64,000 nt of DNA from assembly GCA_004340125.1 (NCBI GenBank), contig SLUK01000003.1, forward strand, positions 124,001 through 188,000, in the 5' to 3' direction. Below the pieces are notes generated by a model. It was not told the DNA's origin and made no database searches. It was given only the letters and a program-made list of their open reading frames with translations. The stretch is from Harryflintia acetispora. GTDB taxonomy: Bacteria > Bacillota > Clostridia > Oscillospirales > Ruminococcaceae. A program made the translations under genes and the position numbers. Shown piece after piece: positions 1-6,876 of this stretch (its first letter is position 1; each line of letters begins with the position of its first letter).

Positions 1-1
1 C

Positions 2-727
2 GCCGGTTCGAGCCGCTTCGGCCCGGTGAGCGGCGCGCTGCTCGGCTGCGTGCCGCAGTGCGGTTTTTCGGTGGCGGCGGCCAACCTCTACAGCGGGCGG
101 ATCATCACCCCCGGCACCCTGGTGGCGGTCTTTCTGTCCACCTCGGACGAGGCGCTGCCCATCCTGCTGGCGAACCCCGGAAACCTGGGCGTGATCGGCA
201 AGCTGATCGCGATCAAGGTGGTGCTGGCCATTGCAGTCGGGATGGGGTTGGACCTGCTGCTGCGCGCCCGCCGCGGGAGCGGCGCCGGCGAACGCCGGGC
301 GCATATGGAGCGCCTCTGCGAGCACTGCCACTGCGAGGAGCACGGGATTTTGCGCTCGGCGCTGCGCCATACGGTGGAAATCTTCGTTTTCGTGCTGATC
401 GTTTCGATCGTCCTCGGCGGGGTGGTCGAGTGGCTCGGCCCCGAGCGGCTCTCGGCGCTGCTGCTGGGCGGCAGCCTGCTGCAGCCCGCTGTCGCGGCGC
501 TGCTCGGCTTTATCCCCAACTGCGCGGCCTCGGTGCTGTTGACCAGCCTGTACCTCGAGGGGACCATCAGCTTCGGGGCGGTGGTCGCCGGGCTGTCCAC
601 CAGCGCGGGGGTGGGCTTCCTGGTGCTTTTTCGGGTCAACCGGGATCTTAAGGAAAATCTCAGGCTTTGCGGGGTCGTCTATCTCGCCGGGTTCGCGGCG
701 GGGACCCTGATCCAGCTGCTGGCTTAG
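2..727 (+). CDS. Putative 10TM heavy-metal exporter (ArsP_2-like permease), 5' partial
   Basis: The frame is open from base 2, so the N-terminus lies outside the window; 241 residues are visible. The protein is a polytopic membrane permease. Two matching motifs, GCVPQCGFS near the visible start and GFIPNCAAS about 150 residues later, each followed by a LY dipeptide, show an internal duplication as expected for this putative metal-exporter family. Between the halves lies a cytosolic Cys/His-rich loop (CEHCHCEEHG) that could bind metal. The next gene, 12 bp downstream, is a Fur-family regulator, so metal-dependent control and a metal substrate are likely. The actual ion is unknown; manganese, zinc or arsenical export are all possible. 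Family assignment is by motif recall. Confidence 0.7.
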   Translation, partial: AGSSRFGPVSGALLGCVPQCGFSVAAANLYSGRIITPGTLVAVFLSTSDEALPILLANPGNLGVIGKLIAIKVVLAIAVGMGLDLLLRARRGSGAGERRAHMERLCEHCHCEEHGILRSALRHTVEIFVFVLIVSIVLGGVVEWLGPERLSALLLGGSLLQPAVAALLGFIPNCAASVLLTSLYLEGTISFGAVVAGLSTSAGVGFLVLFRVNRDLKENLRLCGVVYLAGFAAGTLIQLLA

Positions 728-739
728 GAGGGGAGCGGG

Positions 740-1153
740 ATGTCCGACAATCTGCTGCTGCGCGCCCATCTCAAGGAGACGCCCGGCCGCCGTGCGATCC
801 TGCGGGTGCTGCGCGCGGCTGACGGCCCGCAAAGCGCCCAGGAAATCTGGGAGCGCTGTGGGGACAGCCGGGTCAACCTTTCGACCGTCTACCGCTTTCT
901 GGGACTGTTGTGCAAAAGCGGTTTGCTGGTGCGTACCGCCCGGCAGGACGGTGCGGTGGACTATCAGCTTACCGGCGGCAGGCACCACCATCAACTGGTT
1001 TGCGCCCTGTGCGGCGAGGAGGTGCCGCTCGAGGGCTGTCCGCTGGGGGAGATGGCAAAGGAGCTCGAGGCGCGCACCGGGTTCGCGGTGACCGGCCACA
1101 GCCTCCAGTTTACCGGGATCTGCCCGCGCTGCCAGAAAAAAAGAAGCGACTGA
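740..1153 (+). CDS. Fur-family metal-responsive transcriptional repressor
   Basis: 137 residues, the usual Fur/Zur/PerR length. Residues 1-75 form the winged helix (RVNLSTVYRFLGLLCKSGLL is the typical recognition-helix region). The dimerisation/metal half carries HHHQLVCALCGEE and a C-terminal CPRC, that is the two CxxC pairs of the structural Cys4 zinc site plus the His-rich regulatory site. It starts 12 bp after the metal permease with an AGGAGGGGAG ribosome site, so it probably autoregulates the pair. The metal sensed cannot be read from sequence; the Zur or Fur branch fits better than PerR because the typical PerR context is absent. Confidence 0.85.
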   Translation: MSDNLLLRAHLKETPGRRAILRVLRAADGPQSAQEIWERCGDSRVNLSTVYRFLGLLCKSGLLVRTARQDGAVDYQLTGGRHHHQLVCALCGEEVPLEGCPLGEMAKELEARTGFAVTGHSLQFTGICPRCQKKRSD

Positions 1154-1158
1154 AGAAA

Positions 1159-1188
1159 AAAACCCCGGCTTTGATAAGCCGGGGTTTT
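1159..1188 (+). terminator. Intrinsic terminator after the fur-like gene
   Basis: A-rich left flank, stem AACCCCGGCTT / AAGCCGGGGTT with a 4-base TGAT loop, then TTTTCTT. It ends the permease-fur transcript and directly abuts the next promoter. Confidence 0.9.
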
Positions 1189-1189
1189 C

Positions 1190-1224
1190 TTGACAATGGC
1201 AATCATAATAGTTATAATTATAAC
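1190..1224 (+). promoter_or_regulatory. Consensus promoter with palindromic operator for the MarR gene
   Basis: TTGACA at 1190-1195 and TATAAT at 1213-1218 are separated by exactly 17 bp. The -10 box lies inside a perfect 14-bp palindrome, GTTATAATTATAAC (1211-1224), a typical place and form for MarR autorepression. Predicted transcription start is near 1225. Confidence 0.8.
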
Positions 1225-1255
1225 CGTTCTGTTTATAACAAAGGGGGCGGCCGTT

Positions 1256-1729
1256 CTGCAATCCCACATCCTTGACTATGCCAACCATTTCAAGCGCTTC
1301 TATTCCCGGATGTTTCAGCCGCTGGCGCAGCGCTACGCGCTCACCCAGCTGGAGATCGACGTGCTGCTCTTTTTGCACAACAATCCGCAATACAACACGG
1401 CGCGGGACATCGTGGAAAAGCGCGGGGTGGCCAAGTCCAACGTCTCCGCCGCCGTCGAGGCGCTGCGGGAAAAGGGGTACCTCACCTCGGGCCCGGACCC
1501 GCAAAGCCGCAAGGTGCAGCGCCTGAGCCTGGCGCCGGAGTCGCGCGTGGCGCTCTCTGAGCTCGCCGCGCGGCAGGAGCGCTGCTTTGCCGTCCTGTTC
1601 GCGGGCTTTGGCGATAATGAGCTCAAGGAGCTGCGGCAGCTTTTGCAGCGGCTTGATCAAAACGTGCAGGCGGCGCTGCGGGGGATGGACGCGCTGCGGG
1701 CGGATTTCCAGACGGATCAAAAGGAGTAG
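1256..1729 (+). CDS. MarR-family transcriptional regulator
   Basis: Winged-helix MarR protein of about 157 residues (QLEIDVLLFLHNN, DIVEKRGVAKSNVSAAVEAL and the wing SGPDPQSRKVQRL). The frame is open upstream to ATG 1196 and TTG 1190, but those codons lie upstream of the predicted transcription start, inside the promoter. The best ribosome site, AAAGGGGG at 1240-1247, is followed 8 bases later by CTG 1256, the start chosen here; ATG 1310 is the only other internal choice and would remove the first dimerisation helix. It is followed after 6 bp by a TauE/SafE exporter, its likely target. Function is clear; the start codon is uncertain. Confidence 0.8.
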   Translation: MQSHILDYANHFKRFYSRMFQPLAQRYALTQLEIDVLLFLHNNPQYNTARDIVEKRGVAKSNVSAAVEALREKGYLTSGPDPQSRKVQRLSLAPESRVALSELAARQERCFAVLFAGFGDNELKELRQLLQRLDQNVQAALRGMDALRADFQTDQKE

Positions 1730-1735
1730 AAAGAT

Positions 1736-2503
1736 ATGCTTTATGCAGTAGCCATCTGTTTTCTGGCGGGCCTCGGCGCGGGGCTGGGCACCGGATTTGC
1801 CGGGATGAGCGCGGCGGCGGTGATCAGCCCCATGCTGATCACCTTTCTGGGGGTGGAGCCCTATATGGCCGTCGGGATCGCCTTGGCGAGCGACGTGCTG
1901 GCCAGCGCCGTCTCGGCCTATACCTATGGGAAGAACAAAAACCTGGATATCAAAAACGGACTGGTGATGATGATCGCCGTGCTCTGCTTCACCCTGGTGG
2001 GCAGCTTTGTTTCCAGCCTGGTGCCCAGCACCGCCATGGGCGGGTTCTCCACCTTCATGACCCTGCTGCTGGGCATTAAATTCATTCTGCGCCCGGTGAT
2101 GACCACCAAGAGCACCATGCAATCGGTCAGCGTGCGCAAGCGCTTCTGGCAGTCGGTGGTCTGCGGGTCGGCGGTGGGCTTCATCTGCGGCTTCGTGGGA
2201 GCCGGCGGCGGGATGATGATGCTCCTGCTGCTCACCAGCGTGCTGGGGTATGAGCTGAAAACCGCGGTGGGCACCAGCGTCTTCATCATGGCCTTCACCG
2301 CCTTCACCGGCTCGGTGAGCCACTTCGCCATCGGCGGGGCGCCAAATATGTGGTACCTGCTGCTCTGCGTGCTGAGCACCCTGCTCTGGGCGCGGATCGC
2401 CGCCAAGTTTGCCAACAAGGCATCTCCCGTCACGTTGAACCGGGCCACCGGTGTGGTGCTCACCGTGCTGGGGCTGGCGATTCTGGCGGTCAATTACCTC
2501 TAG
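1736..2503 (+). CDS. TauE/SafE (TSUP) family sulfite/anion exporter
   Basis: 255 residues with about eight membrane helices in two repeats. The repeat motifs GLGAGLGTGFAGMSAAAVISP near the start and GFVGAGGGMMMLLLL in the middle are the family hallmark. Members move sulfite, sulfoacetate, sulfolactate or other organosulfur anions; the substrate here is not evident. It is co-transcribed with the MarR gene (6 bp gap, ribosome site AAGGAG). Its TAG stop shares the CTAG palindrome (2500-2503) with the stop of the opposing gene. Confidence 0.85.
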   Translation: MLYAVAICFLAGLGAGLGTGFAGMSAAAVISPMLITFLGVEPYMAVGIALASDVLASAVSAYTYGKNKNLDIKNGLVMMIAVLCFTLVGSFVSSLVPSTAMGGFSTFMTLLLGIKFILRPVMTTKSTMQSVSVRKRFWQSVVCGSAVGFICGFVGAGGGMMMLLLLTSVLGYELKTAVGTSVFIMAFTAFTGSVSHFAIGGAPNMWYLLLCVLSTLLWARIAAKFANKASPVTLNRATGVVLTVLGLAILAVNYL

Positions 2504-3318
2504 AGGCCGCCAAAAAACCACAGCAGGAACGCCCCGGCGGGCAGTGCGAAGACCGCCCCGATCAGGGAGAGGCAGGCGCACATCCCCTTGAGCCCCTGGG
2601 ACACTCGAATATAAGCCCTTTTGCGCGCGGGATGGTAGAGCAGCTCCAGCGTGTCGCCGGGGTGCAGGTCCATCCGGCCGAGGATCTGCACCGGCACGAT
2701 GGCCTGTTCCTGCCCGGTCAGCTGCGCCTCATAGCAGGTTTTGGGCCGGATGACCGCAGTGATCCGGCCAATTTCGCGGTGCGCGCCCAGCCGGGGAAGA
2801 TAATGAAGCAGGAAATAATAAGAGAAGGCCAGGAGGCAATAGGCACCGAAAAACAGGCACCAGTAGGCCACCTGCCGCGGCTGCGCCGAAAAGTACCCCA
2901 TCAGGGAGGGGTAGCCCGACAGCCTGCCCCAGAGCGCACAGGAAAGGATGAGCAGGTCGGCCGCCAGCAGGAGGACCAGGGACGCGACGCTCTTGCCCTC
3001 CTTGAGCATGATCCTTTCGCTGCCCGGCTCCCAAAAGATGGTCTTTTCTTCCCCGACGGTCAGCCCGTCCCACTCGGTGCCCTTGACCTGGCAGCGCTTT
3101 CCTGCATGGGTGAAGGCGAAGATCGGGGTGGATTCGGTCCAGGATATTGGCGGGTGGTAGGTCCCGTCCGGGTCGTAATAATCCTTTTCCTTGTGTGTGG
3201 TACGGATTACCTTGACGATGGTGGCCTGCACCTCTATGCGCCCTTTGTGCAAGCGCGCGCGGTGCAGAAGAAAGATAATGAGGCAAAGCGCGGCGGCGAT
3301 CAGGATGGAGAGCGTCAT
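2500..3318 (-). CDS. DUF3592-like membrane protein
   Basis: 272 residues. One N-terminal helix, an extracytoplasmic beta-rich segment (about residues 28-105, with VQATIVKVIRTTHK and an acidic patch EKDYYDPDG), a pair of central helices (about 108-170), a second beta segment with GRITAVIRPKTCYEAQL, and a C-terminal helix. The pattern 'A.V..V....' with a following membrane pair resembles DUF3592 proteins, but assignment is tentative. It overlaps the upstream gene by 4 bp (ATGA), so the two are one operon. The two proteins share layout and the phrase LPRLGA(H/R)REI, so they are probably paralogues. No function known. Confidence 0.6.
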   Translation of the reverse strand: MTLSILIAAALCLIIFLLHRARLHKGRIEVQATIVKVIRTTHKEKDYYDPDGTYHPPISWTESTPIFAFTHAGKRCQVKGTEWDGLTVGEEKTIFWEPGSERIMLKEGKSVASLVLLLAADLLILSCALWGRLSGYPSLMGYFSAQPRQVAYWCLFFGAYCLLAFSYYFLLHYLPRLGAHREIGRITAVIRPKTCYEAQLTGQEQAIVPVQILGRMDLHPGDTLELLYHPARKRAYIRVSQGLKGMCACLSLIGAVFALPAGAFLLWFFGGL

Positions 3319-4190
3319 GCGGCCACCTCCTCATCCTTCGGGGCGCGCACCAGAACGTAGGTCCCGATAAACAGGAGCATGACGCCGATCACGCCGGTGA
3401 CGAACAGCAGGACGCAGGACGAATCAGCGTCGAGCATGACGGCCGCCCTGCCCGCCGCGGGACTGTAGTAAAAGTTGTCCCGCAACCCCGGCAGATAATC
3501 CTCGGTGAAGATACCGCCAAGGTCGGTGACCTGGATAGGTTCCCCACCTTCGCCGGCGTCGAGCGGTAAAACGAGATACTCCCGGCCCGGCCGCACGACT
3601 TCGGTGACCTCGGCAGAGATTTCCCGGGCACCGAGCCGGGGCAGCAGCTGGGTACAAAGTGTGAAGGAGCATATTCCCAGTAGAAGAAGCCCAACCAGGC
3701 AGACGATGGTTCCATTCGGAGTGCCCTTCATGTCTATGCTGGCACTGGCGCTGTAGGACCGGAGCCCCCTTGGCGGCCGGTGGACGGATACCTTCACCTT
3801 GGTACCCCTGAGCAGGAAGAAGAGCCCCCATCCGCCGAGCACGAGCGTAAAGGGGAGTAGAAAGAAGATCAGCCCCCAGAAAGGTGGGTTGCTGCGCGGC
3901 CAGAGGGAACCGGTGCGCGGCAGGTAGTAGCCGAGCGCGGTCATCCCGGGGTAGTCGCCGTCCCGCTGCCCGGCGGCCTCCCGGCGCAGAGTACCGTCGT
4001 AGGTATACGCCCAGACGAGGGAACCAGTATCCTCATCCTGCACGGCGGTGATTGTCACCGGCTCGCCGGCGAGCTGCGGATAGAGCAGCTCCCGCCCCAT
4101 GAAGAAGATGGCGATCCCAAAGGCGACGGCACACAGCAGCGGGAAAATCCCGAAGCCGAAGGTGTTTAGAAACCGATGCAGCCGCGTCAT
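3315..4190 (-). CDS. DUF3592-like membrane protein, paralogue of the downstream gene
   Basis: 291 residues from the ATG at 4190, chosen because CAGGGGGAA sits 8 bases upstream; an in-frame ATG at 4214 has no ribosome site. Layout: N-terminal helix (GFGIFPLLCAVAFGIAIFF), a soluble segment with EPVTITAVQDEDTG, two central helices, a second soluble segment with EISAEVTEVVRPG, and a C-terminal helix. The same order and the LPRLGAREI phrase occur in the next gene, which overlaps by 4 bp. It is a probable membrane-embedded pair of unknown role. Confidence 0.6.
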   Translation of the reverse strand: MTRLHRFLNTFGFGIFPLLCAVAFGIAIFFMGRELLYPQLAGEPVTITAVQDEDTGSLVWAYTYDGTLRREAAGQRDGDYPGMTALGYYLPRTGSLWPRSNPPFWGLIFFLLPFTLVLGGWGLFFLLRGTKVKVSVHRPPRGLRSYSASASIDMKGTPNGTIVCLVGLLLLGICSFTLCTQLLPRLGAREISAEVTEVVRPGREYLVLPLDAGEGGEPIQVTDLGGIFTEDYLPGLRDNFYYSPAAGRAAVMLDADSSCVLLFVTGVIGVMLLFIGTYVLVRAPKDEEVAA

Positions 4191-4284
4191 CCCAGATTCC
4201 CCCTGAATAAACAATTTTTCCCATTATATCACAAAAGAGAAAAACTTTCTAACAAGAAACATGCCTGGGGCGGAAGTGCTTTTA

Positions 4285-4578
4285 TTAACTCAGGTCTTTG
4301 ATACATTGAATCAGTCTTTCTTTGAGGGAATCAAACTCTTTCCTTAGTTTAATGTATTTTTCCCGATAGCTTTCAGTGCCGGCCTCCAGAGCCGTATGGT
4401 TTGCGGTATCTTCTTGATTCGCATCCCATACTTTCATGATTTTGTTGACGATTTCATCGGGCTGCTCGGCTTGTAGTGCCTGGCGGCCTGTCTCGCTGTT
4501 TTCATACGCTCGGGTTCCGTATTTGTCGGACTGGATGGATACAAAATCCTTGGTCAGCGTTCCTGTAAGTATTTCCAT
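4285..4578 (-). CDS. Small coiled-coil protein of unknown function
   Basis: 97 residues, no signal peptide. The C-terminal third (YREKYIKLRKEFDSLKERLIQ) is heptad-like and charged, so a coiled coil is likely. It ends the minus-strand group that starts at 6275 and lies 11 bp after the stop of the 173-residue protein, with AAGGAGG upstream of its ATG. Base composition is strikingly A+T rich (about 35% G+C in the 4321-4380 block) compared with 60% or more nearby, suggesting transfer. Chaperone or assembly partner of the two upstream proteins is conceivable from position only. Confidence 0.55.
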   Translation of the reverse strand: MEILTGTLTKDFVSIQSDKYGTRAYENSETGRQALQAEQPDEIVNKIMKVWDANQEDTANHTALEAGTESYREKYIKLRKEFDSLKERLIQCIKDLS

Positions 4579-4589
4579 TTTTGTCCTCC

Positions 4590-5111
4590 TTAAGAATTAG
4601 TTATATACATTGCGGAAAAATTCGTAAAATAAAAATTGTCATTGATTTCCGACGCTTGCAATGAACCACCTGTCGTGTTGCTGGACTGGATGATTGCCAG
4701 TGAGGTGTAGTTTGCTATAGTTCCGGTAATGATGTGGCCGGCTGCAAGATTCGTATCGCGTATGACTGCAGAGGGCTGTGAAAAGCTTCTGATAGCGGCG
4801 AAAGGCAACCCGCCGATTTTTAAGGCGCCGCTCATTCCGCCTTTGCTTGATATCACAATCGAGCCTTTACATACAACAAGGGGACCAATTTTACAATAGA
4901 ATCCGTCCCGCGCGGTATAGGTCGGATTACCCTCCGTTGTGCTGCCGTATAAAAAAGGTGTCCACTCCCCGGAACTGATAATGGATTTGTCTAATTTCTC
5001 TTCTAATATTTGGTCCGCCAGCAAATTATCCGCGTTGAAGTCCTCCATGGTCGGCTTGTCGGACAGGGACCATTGGTTGAAGCCCAATTCTGTTTTATTG
5101 ATACTGGACAA
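4590..5111 (-). CDS. Tail-fibre-like protein sharing an N-terminal module with the DGR-type variable protein
   Basis: 173 residues starting at TTG 5111, supported by AAAGGAGA 9 bases upstream. Residues 3-40 (INKTELGFNQWSLSDKPTM, then DFNADN and a LADQ helix) are nearly identical to the start of the neighbouring 381-residue protein. Such 'DFN.DN' modules begin many clostridial phage tail and receptor-binding proteins, which suggests docking to a tail-like structure (inference). The rest is beta-rich with many Ser, Thr, Asn and Gly (GGMSGALKIGGLPF, TGTIANYTSLAIIQSSN), like a fibre tip or a carbohydrate-binding fold. G+C is about 48%, lower than the surroundings. It probably is a structural partner of the variable protein. 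Confidence 0.6.
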   Translation of the reverse strand: MSSINKTELGFNQWSLSDKPTMEDFNADNLLADQILEEKLDKSIISSGEWTPFLYGSTTEGNPTYTARDGFYCKIGPLVVCKGSIVISSKGGMSGALKIGGLPFAAIRSFSQPSAVIRDTNLAAGHIITGTIANYTSLAIIQSSNTTGGSLQASEINDNFYFTNFSAMYITNS

Positions 5112-5129
5112 AATAGCAAGTCTCCTTTC

Positions 5130-5243
5130 TTAAAGGCTGTTGCAGGCACAGCGGGTTCCAATTTCCTTATTTAAACCCCACGGATAGTAATTCATGCTGA
5201 CGCTACGTGCGCCGCTGTTTTCCCCCCAGTTAATACCTCCACC
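5130..5243 (-). other. Candidate variable region (VR) at the 3' end of the DGR-type gene
   Basis: The last 37 codons plus stop encode GGGINWGENSGAR, SVSMNYYPWG and LNKEIGTRCACNSL. The segment ends exactly at the stop codon, as DGR variable regions do, and the exposed positions use codons obtainable from adenine-rich template codons by A-to-N change (ATT, AAC, AGC, GTC, AAT, TAC, TAT). The G+C-rich last 18 bases before the stop could serve as the initiation-of-mutagenic-homing site. A near-identical template copy was not seen in this window. Confidence 0.5.
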
Positions 5244-6275
5244 AGCAAGCAATAAAGCGAGAGATCTATCATTGTATTCGTAGATATTTCCATGCCCTTC
5301 GGGAAATGGCGAAACTTTATCAAAACCCCAAGCACCATCATTTGTTGCATGAAAATGACCATTGCCATCGGTGTACGCCTTCCCAACGCGCGCACCGTCA
5401 TCATAAGGAAATTTTCCACTTCCATTGAGCTTTGAATGCTCCGCGCGGGTAATAAATTCATCCAGCCACTCCCAAACATTCCCCACCGCGTCCCGGCAGC
5501 CGATGGAAGAGACCGCATTTGCTACATACCCGGTTTTCTGCCGCCCACTATTCGTCTTCGCCGTCCAGGCGTTTTCGTTGCTGTCGTCAAGCCCGCCGGG
5601 GCTTCCAAATGCCATCTGGCAAAACTCCTGATAGGTCAGCAGCCGTTTCCCCACCACGAGGGCGCGCTCCACGAATCCGTACCAGTTGAGCCCCTCCGTA
5701 CCGGTCAACGGCAGTTGGTTGTAGGCCGATAGCAGACCTCCGTCCCCATCGTCGCTGGATTGGTAAATATCGACCCAGGTCCCGTTTCCCAGGTACACCA
5801 TTCCCTTCGGGTCGCAAGCCGGGCGGTGCCCCTTGTACCATACGCTGCGAGGCAGGATGCCGTTGTAGACGTTGCTTTCCCACCCTTCGCCGCGAACCTC
5901 TCCCGCCAGATTGACCGGCCGCAGCTTTTCATCGACGCGGCGGCAGGTACCATAGTGGAACCCTCCTATTTTTTGGGCGCGGGCGACGTTGCCGTCGAGA
6001 GAAATAAAGAACCCGCCGTCCGTTTTGTAGACCGTGTAGTCCTTGCCTACATAGAACGAGCTCCCAACGTCGAGGTCCTCCGCACCGATCCGGGTGGTGC
6101 TGCCGTTCCAGGTCACGTTCAGCTTGTCCTCGCCGGCGGCCTTCATCGTCACCGAATACTGCTCCTTGAGCAGCTGGTCGGTCAACAGATTGTCGGCGTT
6201 GAAGTCGTCCATGGTGGGCTTGTCCGTCAAGGTCCATTGATTGAATCCCAGTTCCGTCTTGTTCATGCTTGCCAT
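5130..6275 (-). CDS. DGR-type variable protein with C-type-lectin/FGE-like fold
   Basis: 381 residues; ATG 6275 has AGGGGGAA upstream. Residues 1-40 are the same tail-like module as in the next gene. Residues about 130-381 resemble the formylglycine-generating-enzyme/C-type-lectin fold: SWYKGHRP-like segment, DAVGNVWEWLDEF, and a C-terminal LLLAGGGINWGENSGAR, NYYPWG, EIGTRCA. This C-terminus is the pattern of target proteins of diversity-generating retroelements, where a terminal repeat is rewritten at template adenines. Codons there are rich in AAC, AAT, TAC and TAT. No reverse transcriptase, Avd gene or template repeat was recognised nearby, so the retroelement would have to act from elsewhere or be lost. 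G+C drops from about 60% (5' part) to about 40-50% beyond 5560, so the gene is mosaic. An enzymatic sulfatase-modifying role is unlikely, because the catalytic Cys pattern is not evident. Confidence 0.7.
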   Translation of the reverse strand: MASMNKTELGFNQWTLTDKPTMDDFNADNLLTDQLLKEQYSVTMKAAGEDKLNVTWNGSTTRIGAEDLDVGSSFYVGKDYTVYKTDGGFFISLDGNVARAQKIGGFHYGTCRRVDEKLRPVNLAGEVRGEGWESNVYNGILPRSVWYKGHRPACDPKGMVYLGNGTWVDIYQSSDDGDGGLLSAYNQLPLTGTEGLNWYGFVERALVVGKRLLTYQEFCQMAFGSPGGLDDSNENAWTAKTNSGRQKTGYVANAVSSIGCRDAVGNVWEWLDEFITRAEHSKLNGSGKFPYDDGARVGKAYTDGNGHFHATNDGAWGFDKVSPFPEGHGNIYEYNDRSLALLLAGGGINWGENSGARSVSMNYYPWGLNKEIGTRCACNSL

Positions 6276-6295
6276 TGTGTTTCCCCCTAAAGTTT

Positions 6296-6359
6296 GATGT
6301 AGTGGATTAGGTCCTACATCAATGGGAGGAAATCGGCCTTGATTAACCGCCGGCGGTTA
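6296..6359 (-). promoter_or_regulatory. Leader/operator region of the variable-protein gene
   Basis: Upstream of the 381-residue gene are two inverted repeats: GATGTAG (6296-6302) with CTACATC (6314-6320), and a perfect 16-bp palindrome TAACCGCCGGCGGTTA (6344-6359). The palindrome is followed on the plus strand by TTTTT but no plus-strand gene ends here. It may therefore be an operator or a leader hairpin rather than a terminator. No clear -35/-10 pair was found. Confidence 0.35.
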
Positions 6360-6382
6360 TTTTTCTACACCGAAAATGACAG

Positions 6383-6425
6383 AAAAGGCTCTCAAACATC
6401 TTTTCAAGACGTTTGAGAGCCTTTT
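6383..6425 (-). terminator. Terminator after the HxlR gene
   Basis: A 15-bp stem AAAAGGCTCTCAAAC / GTTTGAGAGCCTTTT with a 13-base loop. On the minus strand it is followed by T-rich sequence (TTTTCTGTCATTTT), which fits termination of hxlR. Confidence 0.8.
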
Positions 6426-6444
6426 ACACTTCCACCCATTGTGC

Positions 6445-6825
6445 TCATTTGAGGTGATAATCGCATTTCTGGCATTGCAGCAGGGTGTTGGTACTGTCTT
6501 CCCGGTGATAGGCGCCCGACCAACGGCAGATCGTCTGCAAAATCGGCACCACGGATTTTCCTTTTTCACTGAGACGGTATTCGACCCGCGGGGGGATTTC
6601 GTCGTACTGCTTACGCTCAATGATGCCGTCCCGGATCAATTCCTTCAGGGCGCCGGCCAGGACCGCGTCCGTGATGTTGGTCATTTCCCTGCGCAGTGCA
6701 CTGTAGCGCAGGGTATCCTTCTCGGCGAGCACACAGATGATTCTGGACTTCCATTTCCCGCCAAACACGTCGAGCCCGTATTCGAGCGGGCAGCGGATGT
6801 CCTTTGGGGTTTTGGGCTGATACAT
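6445..6825 (-). CDS. HxlR-family winged-helix transcriptional regulator
   Basis: 126 residues. The start is ATG 6825, set by AGGAGG 6 bases upstream; in-frame ATGs further up lie in or before the promoter. Family marks: CPLEYGLDVFGGKWKSRII near the start, RYSALRREMTNITDAVLAGALKEL as the helix-turn-helix, and YDEIPPRVEYRLSEKGK as the wing. HxlR proteins usually respond to aldehydes, quinones or redox stress and control a neighbouring gene. Here the neighbours are the variable-protein group (same strand) and the divergent mgl operon. Cys-Q-K-C near the C-terminus (CQKC) could be redox- or metal-sensitive. Confidence 0.88.
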   Translation of the reverse strand: MYQPKTPKDIRCPLEYGLDVFGGKWKSRIICVLAEKDTLRYSALRREMTNITDAVLAGALKELIRDGIIERKQYDEIPPRVEYRLSEKGKSVVPILQTICRWSGAYHREDSTNTLLQCQKCDYHLK

Positions 6826-6847
6826 GCGATCCCTCCTGTCTGACTTC

Positions 6848-6876
6848 ATTATATAGGAAGGGCTCTCGTTTCTCAA
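6848..6876 (-). promoter_or_regulatory. Promoter of the HxlR gene
   Basis: On the minus strand TTGAGA (6871-6876) and TATAAT (6848-6853) are 17 bp apart. This places the transcription start near 6841 and supports the start codon at 6825. Confidence 0.75.

Noticed and set aside
4285..6275. Complete prophage or tailocin
   Set aside because: Only two tail-like proteins and a coiled-coil protein are present; there are no capsid, portal, terminase, sheath, lysis or integrase genes.
5130..6275. Formylglycine-generating enzyme or other catalytic SUMF1 protein
   Set aside because: The fold is similar but the variable C-terminus, tail-like N-terminus and absence of a sulfatase partner fit a binding protein better.
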